Shown one piece after another: positions 1 through 7,824 of a stretch of 64,000 nucleotides of DNA (position 1 is the first letter of the stretch; every line of letters begins with the position of its first letter). The DNA is taken from positions 62,001 through 126,000 of the forward strand of contig JAKPTE010000016.1 in the NCBI GenBank assembly GCA_029571215.1, read 5' to 3'. The position numbers and the translations under genes were made by a program. The stretch comes from Bacteroidota bacterium. Lineage in GTDB: Bacteria > Bacteroidota > Bacteroidia > Bacteroidales > JAAYUG01. The notes below the pieces were generated by a model. The model had not been told where the DNA came from. It saw nothing but the letters and a program-made list of their open reading frames with translations, and searched no databases.

Positions 1-2
1 CA

Positions 3-1376
3 GGGCTCTGGAAAAAAGGAGAAACATGGTTTCGCGTGCCCGAAAGCCTGAAGATTGTCCTGAAGGGAAAACTCAGGGAAGGAGTTGCTGCCAAGGACCT
101 TGCCCTCTGGATAATCGGTATGCTGGGTGCTGACGGAGCCAATTACCTGTCGGTCGAATTTCATGGAGATGGGGTGAAGAGCCTGTGCATTGCCGATCGG
201 ATGACACTGGCCAACATGGCATCCGAGATGGGGGCAAAAAATGCTGTATTTCCTCCTGACAAGGTGCTTGCTGATTATTATGGAAAGGAATCCCTGGCCG
301 GGGTCTGGGCCGATGAAAATGCAACCTATACACGAACCATCGAAATTGACCTTAGCGAAATATTTCCCGTAGTAGCTGCTCCGCACCAGGTTGACAATGT
401 GCATCCCGTATCGGAATATGAAGGGACGGAAATACAGCAAGCACTGATTGGGACATGCACCAACGGGAGAATGGAAGACCTCCGTGCGGCTGCCGGCATT
501 CTGAATGGAAAACAAATCAAACCGGGAGTACAACTATTGATTATTCCTGCCTCACGAAAAGTATACCTGCAAGCAGTCGAAGAAGGTCTTGTGAGTATAT
601 TTCTGAAAGCAGGAGCCAATATACTTTCTTCTTCCTGCGGACCCTGCCTGGGTACAGGACAGGGTATTCCGGCTGACGGAACCACTGTTGTATCCACTGC
701 AAACCGGAATTTCAAAGGAAGAATGGGAAATCCGAATGCCTCCATCTTCCTTGCTTCACCGGCAGTTACAGCCGCATCGGCCCTTGCAGGTTACATTACT
801 GATCCCTCCTCCCTCAGTAAAGGGAAGAAATTTCCTTTCCCTGCCATCCGGCAGAATACCTATACAATTCCGCCCGGTGAAAACCGAAAAACAGGAAATG
901 TTTGGAATTATGCCGATATTGACCATCTGAATACCGACCAGATGTTTGCCGGCAACCTCACCTATACCATACTCAGCTCGGATGCTGATGCCATCAGGCC
1001 CCATCTATTCAAAGGGTTTGATGAAAATTTTGCAAACAAGGTCGAACCCGGTGATATCATTCTGGCAGGAGAAAATTTTGGTTGTGGCAGTTCACGCGAA
1101 CATCCTGCGGTCGGTCTGGCACATGCCGGAATAAAAGCTGTTATCGTTAAATCAGTCAACCGCATTTTTTACCGCTCGTGTATCAACCAGGGCCTGCTCC
1201 TTCTTGTTCACCCCGGATTGGTCAATGCCTATAAACCGGGTGATGTGGTCACCATCCACCCGGAGAAGGGAGAAATTCTTCTGAATGATACCGTTTTCAC
1301 CTTTCCCCCTCTCCCTGAAACGCTGATGGATATTGTAAGACATAAAGGTCTGGTACCCTACTACAAAAGCCATTGA
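3..1376 (+). CDS. Aconitase-family hydratase, large and small domains fused (5' truncated by window edge)
   Basis: The frame is open to the first base of the window, and the codons before the GTG at 36 (reading GLWKKGETWFRV) continue the usual aconitase sequence, so the gene starts outside; 457 residues are visible. The three Fe-S cysteines are present (codons at nt 456, 635 and 644, in TCTNGR and SSCGPC). After a short linker the swivel domain follows, with its GCGSSREHP signature around nt 1080-1105, so the LeuC-like and LeuD-like parts are one polypeptide. This fits the Aquifex-type or (homo)aconitase group of about 640-650 residues. Expected reaction: citrate to isocitrate in the TCA cycle. 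An isopropylmalate or homoaconitate substrate cannot be excluded because the neighbours upstream are not visible. Confidence 0.85.
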   Translation, partial: GLWKKGETWFRVPESLKIVLKGKLREGVAAKDLALWIIGMLGADGANYLSVEFHGDGVKSLCIADRMTLANMASEMGAKNAVFPPDKVLADYYGKESLAGVWADENATYTRTIEIDLSEIFPVVAAPHQVDNVHPVSEYEGTEIQQALIGTCTNGRMEDLRAAAGILNGKQIKPGVQLLIIPASRKVYLQAVEEGLVSIFLKAGANILSSSCGPCLGTGQGIPADGTTVVSTANRNFKGRMGNPNASIFLASPAVTAASALAGYITDPSSLSKGKKFPFPAIRQNTYTIPPGENRKTGNVWNYADIDHLNTDQMFAGNLTYTILSSDADAIRPHLFKGFDENFANKVEPGDIILAGENFGCGSSREHPAVGLAHAGIKAVIVKSVNRIFYRSCINQGLLLLVHPGLVNAYKPGDVVTIHPEKGEILLNDTVFTFPPLPETLMDIVRHKGLVPYYKSH

Positions 1377-1398
1377 GATAATTCAGGAGCACCTCCCT

Positions 1399-1429
1399 TT
1401 TGCAGATAAAAAGAGAAATTGTACTTTTG
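1399..1429 (+). promoter_or_regulatory. Bacteroidota-type promoter of tRNA-Arg
   Basis: TTTG at 1399-1402, then 19 bases, then TACTTTTG at 1422-1429. This matches the -33/-7 consensus of the Bacteroidota primary sigma factor. The start of transcription would be near 1436, about 28 bases before the mature tRNA. Confidence 0.7.
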
Positions 1430-1463
1430 CACGCCTGATATCCTTATCAGTTGAAACAAAAGG

Positions 1464-1537
1464 GGTCCGGTAGCTCAGCTGGATAGAGCAGCAGCCTTCT
1501 AAGCTGCGGGTCGTGGGTTCGAATCCCGCCCGGATCA
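1464..1537 (+). tRNA. tRNA-Arg (anticodon TCT)
   Basis: A complete cloverleaf of 74 nt. The acceptor stem GGTCCGG pairs with CCGGATC (one G-U), the D arm is GCTC/GAGC, the anticodon loop CTTCTAA gives TCT, and the T arm is GTGGG/CCCGC around TTCGAAT. The discriminator is A; CCA is not encoded (CGA follows). It reads AGA and AGG arginine codons. No integrase or repeat of its 3' end is seen nearby. Confidence 0.97.
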
Positions 1538-1553
1538 CGATAGTAAATTTTAT

Positions 1554-1589
1554 AAGCCTGTAATTGAAACGATTACAGGCTTCCTTTTT
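1554..1589 (+). terminator. Rho-independent terminator after tRNA-Arg
   Basis: A perfect 11-bp stem, AAGCCTGTAAT with ATTACAGGCTT, and a 7-nt loop is followed by CCTTTTT. It lies 16 bases after the tRNA. The rest of the gap to 1846 shows no gene. Confidence 0.85.
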
Positions 1590-1846
1590 GCCAGTTCACG
1601 CAGTTTTACAGCTTGTTTTTCACACCTATCATGCAAAAAGTGCAGTTTTATGTACCTTGTATCTAAACATGATCTGGGGTAAAATGTATTCCGAGGTGCG
1701 GAACCATTGAACAATGAAAACTTCATCAGAAAGTTTGACCGTATATCCGGTTTTATTTTATTTCGTACCTTTCACATCGAATCTCAGCAAGATAATTGCT
1801 TTAATAAATAACCAGACCCTTATTTATACACCAAAAGATTAAGATC

Positions 1847-2029
1847 ATGAGCAAAAATTTCAATCCAAACCCGTCATCAGGAGCCGTATACGGTCTCGGC
1901 TTGATTGGCGCAGCCGTTTATTTTATTTCTCATGCGACCGGTTTCTGGATGGGAGTGCTGGGCTTTCTGAAAGCCATTGTATGGCCTGCATTTCTTATTT
2001 ATGAAGCTATGAAGCACCTTAATATGTAA
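1847..2029 (+). CDS. Small hydrophobic protein, conserved-looking, unknown function
   Basis: A 60-residue protein: a polar N-terminus with the run NPNPSSGAVYG, then two hydrophobic stretches (about residues 15-28 and 33-52) suggesting a small membrane or membrane-associated protein with a hairpin. The ATG is preceded by AAAAGATTAAGATC, a purine-rich stretch. It stands alone, convergent with tyrA. I recall similar small proteins in Bacteroidota but know no function. It could be a stress or general small membrane protein; that is only a guess. Confidence 0.7.
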   Translation: MSKNFNPNPSSGAVYGLGLIGAAVYFISHATGFWMGVLGFLKAIVWPAFLIYEAMKHLNM

Positions 2030-2131
2030 GGTTATAAGGATTGTCCTTTTCTTTATACAAGCAGCTTTTACTTCAGTCAAAACTAAAGTACCAGTTTAGC
2101 TCGGGCAGGTTTAGTTCTGCAGATCATCTGG

Positions 2132-2911
2132 CTATTTCACACCGATATTCGACCGCAATCCGTCAAAAAAAGCATGTAAGCCGGGGGTATCTTTACTGCG
2201 TATCATCTGTATGAGCTGGTCGAGCTGAGCGTGGATCTTTTCTACCTGTTCCAGGGTAAATGGATTCAGAAGAATTTCGGACAGAAGATAGTTGTCTTCT
2301 GATAGAAGCCCTTTGGCAATAGCCATATGTTTCATAAAGGTAGTACCCGGAGCGTCCTGTTGTTTCATACAGGCGGCAAAAACCAGAGTGGAAGCAAAGG
2401 GAACCGACAGGGAATATGCAATGGTCTGGTCATGCTGGTCGAAGGTATAATAATGAATCTTCAGGCCAAAGGAACTGAAAAACTTCCTGAAAAAATCCTG
2501 ACCCTCGCTGTCGCCTTCCGAGATGATGATGGCATTCTCATGCCGCAGTTCCTTTACATTGGCAAAGGTAGGTCCAAACATAGGATGGGTTGAAACATAC
2601 CGTCTTCCTGTACTCTGATAGAATTTCTTCAGCCCGTTCTTAACCGAAGTGATATCGGAAATAATGCAATTTTGCGGCAGTAAAGGAAGGACTTCCCTGA
2701 AGGCAGGAATTGTGTGCTGCAGACTTACGGCATTGATCAACAGCTCGGGCTGAAAGGCTTGAATTTCTTCAGGAGAAATAAACCTGTGCGCATGAAAGAG
2801 GTACTTCAGCTTCGTCTTGTCTTTATCATAAACAGCCACATCGTGATCCAGGCACAATGATTCCACCAGCCATGATCCCATTTTTCCTGCACCGGCAATC
2901 AAAATTTTCAT
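2132..2911 (-). CDS. tyrA: Prephenate dehydrogenase
   Basis: NAD(P)-dependent oxidative decarboxylation of prephenate to 4-hydroxyphenylpyruvate, the tyrosine branch. The N-terminal Rossmann motif is GAGKMGSW; the STHPMFGPT segment, typical of the family, lies mid-protein. I start it at the ATG at 2911 (259 aa), immediately before the nucleotide-binding strand, rather than the in-frame codon 57 bases upstream, which would run 44 bases into aroC; AGGA lies 13 bases before the chosen ATG. It is the last gene of the pheA-aroB-aroD-aroC operon, 13 bases after aroC. No chorismate mutase or ACT domain is attached; mutase activity is supplied by the DAHP synthase fusion. Confidence 0.9.
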   Translation of the reverse strand: MKILIAGAGKMGSWLVESLCLDHDVAVYDKDKTKLKYLFHAHRFISPEEIQAFQPELLINAVSLQHTIPAFREVLPLLPQNCIISDITSVKNGLKKFYQSTGRRYVSTHPMFGPTFANVKELRHENAIIISEGDSEGQDFFRKFFSSFGLKIHYYTFDQHDQTIAYSLSVPFASTLVFAACMKQQDAPGTTFMKHMAIAKGLLSEDNYLLSEILLNPFTLEQVEKIHAQLDQLIQMIRSKDTPGLHAFFDGLRSNIGVK

Positions 2912-2924
2912 AAAACGTGTATCC

Positions 2925-3929
2925 TCATTTTGTTCTTGAATGAATAATGCGGTTAACTTTTTGTTCAAGCAGCATAAGATCAGCCAGAACTGCGGCAGTA
3001 ACAGCCTCGATTACCACAGGCACGCGGAGAGCAATACAGGTGTCGTGTCTGCCTTCAATTTTAAGGTCGGTCATTTGACCTGTTTTGAAATTCAGAGTAT
3101 GCTGAACCTGTGAGGTACTGGATGTTGGTTTGACGGCTACCCTGAATACCAGCTCGTTTCCGTTGGTGATGCCCCCGTTGATTCCTCCTGCATGATTGGT
3201 GCGGGTGATACCGTCCGGACTCACAAAGGCATCATTATGTTCACTGCCCCACATCCGGGCTGCATTGAATCCAGATCCAAATTCGATTCCCTTAATTGCC
3301 GGGATAGAAAAAACCGCATGGCTGATCAGGCTTTCCACCGAATCAAAGAAAGGTTCTCCTAATCCGGCCGGAAGGTTTTGTACCCGGCATTCAACTATAC
3401 CTCCGATGGAATCTTTACGGGCAACAGCTTCTTCTATTGCTTTCTGAATATCTGATTTGCCACCGGCTTCCATGAGTGAAGCACCTATGGTAACCGGATG
3501 AATGATCTTCCTGGCCACCACACCCGCTGCCACAAGCCCTAAAGTGAGACGCCCTGAAAAATGTCCTCCTCCCCTGTAATCTTCAAAGCCACCGAATTTA
3601 ACTGATGCTGTGTAATCAGCATGGCCTGGTCGGGGTGTTTCCCTCAGTTTCGCATAATCCTGTGAACGGGTATTTAGATTTCGGAAAATTACAGTCAATG
3701 GAGCTCCGGTTGTAAAACCATTAAAAACCCCGCTAACCAGTTCGGGTGTATCTTCTTCCTGACGAGGGGTGGTACCTATCGAACCGGACTTCCTTCTTGC
3801 AAGATCGTTCAGAAAATCATCCGGCCCCAGAGCAATTCCCGCAGGACATCCATCCACAACAACCCCAACAGACGCACCATGTGATTCTCCGAAAATATGG
3901 ATCCTGAAGAGCCTTCCAAAACTGTTCAT
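2925..3929 (-). CDS. aroC: Chorismate synthase
   Basis: Converts 5-enolpyruvylshikimate-3-phosphate to chorismate, the last common step of aromatic biosynthesis, using reduced FMN as cofactor. The start MNSFGRLFRIHIFGESHG is the diagnostic N-terminal signature, and the internal RPGHADY and GGGHFSGR motifs are present. At 334 aa it is slightly shorter than the usual 350-390. It sits between aroD (7-base gap) and tyrA (13-base gap) in one minus-strand operon, so its supply is tied to the phenylalanine/tyrosine leader upstream of pheA. Confidence 0.97.
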   Translation of the reverse strand: MNSFGRLFRIHIFGESHGASVGVVVDGCPAGIALGPDDFLNDLARRKSGSIGTTPRQEEDTPELVSGVFNGFTTGAPLTVIFRNLNTRSQDYAKLRETPRPGHADYTASVKFGGFEDYRGGGHFSGRLTLGLVAAGVVARKIIHPVTIGASLMEAGGKSDIQKAIEEAVARKDSIGGIVECRVQNLPAGLGEPFFDSVESLISHAVFSIPAIKGIEFGSGFNAARMWGSEHNDAFVSPDGITRTNHAGGINGGITNGNELVFRVAVKPTSSTSQVQHTLNFKTGQMTDLKIEGRHDTCIALRVPVVIEAVTAAVLADLMLLEQKVNRIIHSRTK

Positions 3930-3936
3930 AGAAAAA

Positions 3937-4596
3937 TCATTGAGGTTGCTTAAGTTCTATGTTGATTCCCAGAACGGCAAGGATCTGTTCCATCGCCTGC
4001 CTTGTGAGTTGCCCCGGTGCCGTTTGTTTGCCACCAACCAGCGATGCAAATGTAAATTCGGAACCAAGAGACAGAGCTGCTATCCTTGACAGAGGGCCAA
4101 ACAACCCCATCCCTACAACGACTTTTCTGCCTTTATGGTAATATAGCTGAAACAAACGGAGCAACGCTTCGCGATCATTGACCATGCACGCTATTTTTGC
4201 AATATCGGCCCCTGCACAGTAACAGAGATCAAGATTCTTCTCGAGCCGGCTCATGGCAGGTGTATCAAGATAGTCGTGAAACGAGATAATAACCTGACAA
4301 TTGTGCTTTCTTGCCACCTTAATAATCTCGTTCCGGTATTCAGAGGGGGCTTCCAGTTCAATATCAACATAGGAAGCACCCGATTCAACGGCATGGATGA
4401 GCATTTCTTTCCGCATTGTATCATCATGATTGCCAGGCCGGCAGGTAGCAATGATCCGGTTTCCCGACGAAAACAACTCTGTGATCTGTTCGGGACTGAA
4501 AAATGCCTGGTCGAGCCTGATTTCACTGAAAGGCTCCCTGCGGACTGCCGCAAGACACTTTTCAAAGCTTGATTCTGCAATACTAACGCAAATCAT
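3937..4596 (-). CDS. aroD: 3-dehydroquinate dehydratase, type I
   Basis: Dehydrates 3-dehydroquinate to 3-dehydroshikimate through a Schiff base. The protein is 219 aa, TIM-barrel type. The catalytic pair is visible: His107 in SFHDY and Lys134 in DIAKIA, and the C-terminal FASL..GKQTAPGQ segment closes the active site. It overlaps the end of aroB by 14 bases, indicating translational coupling. It is the type I enzyme; the unrelated type II enzyme (AroQ) is not seen in this window. Confidence 0.95.
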   Translation of the reverse strand: MICVSIAESSFEKCLAAVRREPFSEIRLDQAFFSPEQITELFSSGNRIIATCRPGNHDDTMRKEMLIHAVESGASYVDIELEAPSEYRNEIIKVARKHNCQVIISFHDYLDTPAMSRLEKNLDLCYCAGADIAKIACMVNDREALLRLFQLYYHKGRKVVVGMGLFGPLSRIAALSLGSEFTFASLVGGKQTAPGQLTRQAMEQILAVLGINIELKQPQ

Positions 4597-5611
4597 GAAG
4601 ATGTTGTTTTAGTTCGGTATAGGGCATTGGCATTGTTATGGCTTCGCCAATCCGGCGTAAAAGTACAAGAAACAACTGTTCCTTTTCTTTTTTCTTATCC
4701 CTGGCCATTGCTTCAGCCAGTTCATCAGGAGGAACAGGGGAAAGCAAAGGTAATCCCACACCGCTGAGCAACTGCTGAAGCCGCAGTGCTGTCCCTGCCG
4801 GTGCAGTTCCTGTTTTCTCTGACAATTTTGCCGCCATTACCATACCAACAGAAATGGCTTCGCCATGCGATATTCCTGTAACCTTTTCCAGAGCGTGACC
4901 AAATGTGTGACCAAAGTTAAGAATTCTCCTGAGGTTTCTTTCTTTTTCATCCTGTTCAACCACTTCTGCTTTAATTTTTACCGACCGATAGATCATTTCC
5001 TGCAAAACGTCCGAATTCTGGTCCAGTGCAGCCTTGAAATTGGCTTCCATCCATGAAAAGAAGCTTTCATCCCTGATGGCTGCCGCTTTGATAACTTCAG
5101 CAAATCCTGTTATAAACTCATGGTTGGCAAGTGTTTTTAGCAGGGTATGGTCGCACAATACAAAATCGGGCTGGCGGAAAACACCCACCATGTTCTTATA
5201 TCCTCTGAAATTGATCCCGTTTTTACCGCCAACACTTGCATCGACCTGCGAAAGCAATGAGGTGGAGATGAAACCAAACCGTAATCCGCGCATATAAATC
5301 GAAGCAGCAAAACCGGTAATATCGCACACTATCCCACCTCCTATCCCCAGGATAAAGGTACTCCTGTCAGCATTGAGCCGTATCAATCTATCAATGATGT
5401 AACCAAGGGTTTCAAAGGTCTTGTTCTGCTCCCCGGGCTTAATAACAATGACAGGCCATTGACTGATAAAATCCTTGTAATACCTGTGCACATTCTTGTC
5501 CGTGATAGCAATAACCCTTGCTTCAGGCAGATATTTTCCGACCTGCTTATAGGATTCGCCCAGCAATACCTGTGATTGGTGATTTCCGGTACGAATAATC
5601 AAGGTTTCCAT
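4583..5611 (-). CDS. aroB: 3-dehydroquinate synthase
   Basis: NAD- and metal-dependent cyclisation of DAHP to 3-dehydroquinate, second step of the shikimate pathway. 342 aa, usual length. Seen: GIGGGIVCDITGFAAS (nucleotide and phosphate site), the GGKNGINF loop, and the metal ligands in the NFGHTFGHALE and SHGEA regions. It lies 12 bases after the DAHP synthase gene and overlaps aroD by 14 bases, so DAHP made by the preceding gene product is used directly by this one. Confidence 0.97.
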   Translation of the reverse strand: METLIIRTGNHQSQVLLGESYKQVGKYLPEARVIAITDKNVHRYYKDFISQWPVIVIKPGEQNKTFETLGYIIDRLIRLNADRSTFILGIGGGIVCDITGFAASIYMRGLRFGFISTSLLSQVDASVGGKNGINFRGYKNMVGVFRQPDFVLCDHTLLKTLANHEFITGFAEVIKAAAIRDESFFSWMEANFKAALDQNSDVLQEMIYRSVKIKAEVVEQDEKERNLRRILNFGHTFGHALEKVTGISHGEAISVGMVMAAKLSEKTGTAPAGTALRLQQLLSGVGLPLLSPVPPDELAEAMARDKKKEKEQLFLVLLRRIGEAITMPMPYTELKQHLHDLR

Positions 5612-5623
5612 AGTTTTAGGATC

Positions 5624-6727
5624 TCACTTTTGCGTCGTATCTGAAACAGTTTCATCCTGTTTATTCATTACGGCAGTTTGATGGTTGATGGATTCCTGGT
5701 GAATGGCTTCAAAGATTTTTGTTACAAACTCCATGCTGAGACCTTTCTCCAGGCCTTGTTTCACGCGGCTGGTAATAATTTCATCCCAGCGGCGGGTTTG
5801 CAAGATAGTAATATTATTCTTCCGTTTATATTCACCGATTTTTTCTGAAACTCCCATTCTTCTTTCCAGCAGGTTCATTAGTTGGTCATCGTACTGGTCG
5901 ATTTGTTCCCGGAGTTCATCGAGAGTTACTCTGGCAACGGCATCGACTTCCGCATGGCGCAAAACAAGCCGGGAAAGGAGTTCCTTCAGCTGATCCGGCG
6001 TTATCTGCTGTTTGGCATCACTTAGGGCGTTGTCGGGATCATGGTGGGTTTCGATTATTAATCCGTCAAAGTTCAGGTCCATTGCCTGCTGAGAGACCTG
6101 TAGAAGGTTCTCCCTGTTTCCGCAGATGTGGCTGGGGTCGGTAATGATGGTCAGTTCCGGATACCTGCGTTTCAGTTCAATAGGTATCTGCCATTGCGGA
6201 TGATTTCTGTAAGCAGTTTGTTCGTATTTGGAAAAGCCCCTGTGAATGACTCCCAGCCGGCGGATTCCCGAATGATAGAGGCGTTCGATGGCGCCAATCC
6301 ATAAATCGAGATCAGGATTAACCGGGTTTTTAATCAGCACCGGAATATCCACTCCCTTCAGGGTGTCAGCAATTTCCTGAACAGCAAAAGGATTGGCGGT
6401 AGTACGGGCACCAATCCACATAATATCAATCCCTCCTCTGAGGGCTTCGTAAACATGTTTGACATTAGCAACCTCCGTGGCAACATACATGCCGGTTTCT
6501 TCCTTTACCCGCCTGAGCCAGGGAAGAGCAGCCGAACCATGTCCTTCAAAGGCATTAGGGCGTGTTCTCGGTTTCCAAAGTCCTGACCGGAAAATGCGTA
6601 TGCCCATTTGTGATAATGCACGTGCCACCATAAGCACCTGTTCTTCGGATTCCGCACTACACGGTCCGGCTATTATCAGAGGTCTTTCTTCTGAAACCCC
6701 GGGTAGTCTGAATGGATCAATTTTCAT
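5624..6727 (-). CDS. Bifunctional DAHP synthase / chorismate mutase
   Basis: A 367-residue fusion. Residues about 1-255 are a type I-beta DAHP synthase (GPCSAESEEQ, KPRTRPNAFEGHG, IVHRG-like LGVIHRGF, ITDPSHICGNR), joining PEP and erythrose-4-phosphate. Residues about 265-350 are an AroQ-type all-helical chorismate mutase (LREQIDQYDDQLMNLLERRM). The fusion places the first and the branch-point reactions in one protein; in related fusions the mutase domain also transmits feedback inhibition by prephenate or chorismate. A polar tail of about 15 residues ends it. It lies 11 bases after pheA. Confidence 0.95.
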   Translation of the reverse strand: MKIDPFRLPGVSEERPLIIAGPCSAESEEQVLMVARALSQMGIRIFRSGLWKPRTRPNAFEGHGSAALPWLRRVKEETGMYVATEVANVKHVYEALRGGIDIMWIGARTTANPFAVQEIADTLKGVDIPVLIKNPVNPDLDLWIGAIERLYHSGIRRLGVIHRGFSKYEQTAYRNHPQWQIPIELKRRYPELTIITDPSHICGNRENLLQVSQQAMDLNFDGLIIETHHDPDNALSDAKQQITPDQLKELLSRLVLRHAEVDAVARVTLDELREQIDQYDDQLMNLLERRMGVSEKIGEYKRKNNITILQTRRWDEIITSRVKQGLEKGLSMEFVTKIFEAIHQESINHQTAVMNKQDETVSDTTQK

Positions 6728-6738
6728 ATTCGTACTTT

Positions 6739-7602
6739 TTATCCTGTAACTGATTTGCCTTTTTCGTATTCACCCAGTATGGTAAGATCGCTTGTAAAAG
6801 GGCGTATGGCCTCAAGTGACTGCAAATACAAACGATAATCAGTAAACATCATGTCCACATAAAAATGGTATTCCCAGTCTTTGCCAGGAATAGGCATGGA
6901 CTGTATTTTGGTGAGGTTCATGTTGTAATACGACAGAATGGAAAGGATCTTCGAGAGTCCACCGATTTCATGTGCCAGCGAAAAAGAAACTGACGACTTG
7001 TTGATCCGTCCGTTCCCTTTAATGTTCCCGTTGGTATCTTTAACAATAAGGAAGCGCGTATAGTTCATTTTGTTGCTTTCAATACCTTCTGCAAGGATTT
7101 CCAGGTTGTATTTTTCCGCAGCGTACCGGCTGGCAATGGCACCAACCCCCCTGAGCTGTTTTTCCGCTATCTCTTTTGCGCTGATGGCAGTATCGATGCT
7201 ATCGACCAATCTGATATTCGGATAGTTGCCAAAAAACTGCTGCGATTGCAATATGGCCATCGGATGGGAATATACCTCCCTTAAATCGCCGATGGTCTGC
7301 CCGGAAAGTGCCACCAGGTTCAAGGTAATCTGAAGGTATATCTCGCCAATGATTTTCATTCCCGATTCCTTGAGAATGGTATAATTGGGAAGAATACTTC
7401 CGGCCAGTGAGTTTTCAATAGCCATAATGCCCACGTCTGCTTCCCTTGATTTCAGCGAAGCGAACAGATCTTTGAATGTATCGTTGGGTATGATTTCAAT
7501 CGGCTGGTTTTCAAAGTAAAGTCGGGCGGCAATGTCATGAAACGCTCCATACCCACCCTGAATGGCAATCCGCAATGTTTTGTTTTTCGTTAGTGAATCC
7601 AT
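6739..7602 (-). CDS. pheA: Prephenate dehydratase with ACT domain
   Basis: Converts prephenate to phenylpyruvate. The catalytic domain spans residues about 8-190 with the conserved TRF triplet at 182-184; an ACT domain follows (about 204-280) with the GGLSKIL phenylalanine-contact segment. The usual ESRP effector motif reads QSMP at 234-237, so feedback by phenylalanine may differ from the enterobacterial enzyme. No chorismate mutase is fused, unlike E. coli PheA; that activity is on the next gene. It is the first gene of the operon, and its ATG lies 12 bases after the U-tract of an attenuator terminator. Confidence 0.95.
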   Translation of the reverse strand: MDSLTKNKTLRIAIQGGYGAFHDIAARLYFENQPIEIIPNDTFKDLFASLKSREADVGIMAIENSLAGSILPNYTILKESGMKIIGEIYLQITLNLVALSGQTIGDLREVYSHPMAILQSQQFFGNYPNIRLVDSIDTAISAKEIAEKQLRGVGAIASRYAAEKYNLEILAEGIESNKMNYTRFLIVKDTNGNIKGNGRINKSSVSFSLAHEIGGLSKILSILSYYNMNLTKIQSMPIPGKDWEYHFYVDMMFTDYRLYLQSLEAIRPFTSDLTILGEYEKGKSVTG

Positions 7603-7614
7603 AGAACCTATATT

Positions 7615-7680
7615 AAAAAAAAATCCCGGATACTTTCCGGGATTATCACAAAACGCGTCCTGCGTGTCCAGATAATCCCG
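7615..7680 (-). promoter_or_regulatory. Transcription attenuator (antiterminator and terminator) in front of pheA
   Basis: Two mutually exclusive hairpins on the minus strand. Antiterminator: CGGGATTATC at 7680-7671 pairs perfectly with GATAATCCCG at 7647-7638 (10 bp). Terminator: AATCCCGGA at 7644-7636 pairs with TCCGGGATT at 7630-7622 (9 bp, 5-nt loop), followed by a run of T to 7615. The shared segment 7644-7638 can be used in only one of them. The antiterminator's 5' arm begins at the base after the leader-peptide stop codon, so a ribosome at the stop would cover it and let the terminator form. A ribosome stalled at the Phe/Tyr codons would leave it free. Confidence 0.88.
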
Positions 7681-7734
7681 TCACGTTATTCCAAAAAAAT
7701 AAAAATAAAACCCTGATGTAATTTTCCCGTTCAT
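7681..7734 (-). CDS. Phe/Tyr leader peptide of the pheA-aro operon
   Basis: A 17-residue frame, MNGKITSGFYFYFFGIT, ending in TGA. Residues 9-14 are Phe-Tyr-Phe-Tyr-Phe-Phe, and the operon downstream makes exactly these two amino acids. This is the form of a ribosome-mediated attenuation leader. The last Phe codon (7695-7693) is 12 bases before the antiterminator arm, close to the leading half of a ribosome footprint. The frame is far too short for ordinary gene finders. Weakly purine-rich bases (GAAAGA) precede the ATG. Confidence 0.85.
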   Translation of the reverse strand: MNGKITSGFYFYFFGIT

Positions 7735-7756
7735 TCTTTCAGCTTTATATCAGCGA

Positions 7757-7788
7757 CAAATGTAATACATTGAAAACAGAAATGCAAA
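7757..7788 (-). promoter_or_regulatory. Promoter of the pheA leader and operon
   Basis: On the minus strand TTTG at 7788-7785 and TACATTTG at 7764-7757 are 20 bases apart, a full match to the Bacteroidota -33/-7 form. Transcription would begin near 7750, some 16 bases before the leader ATG. Confidence 0.7.
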
Positions 7789-7824
7789 AAATATTTATAC
7801 TTGTAGAATAACAATGCATTTTTT

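Noticed and set aside
1464-1600. tRNA-Arg as an integration site of a mobile element
   Set aside because: No integrase gene, no repeat of the tRNA 3' end and no foreign gene content downstream.
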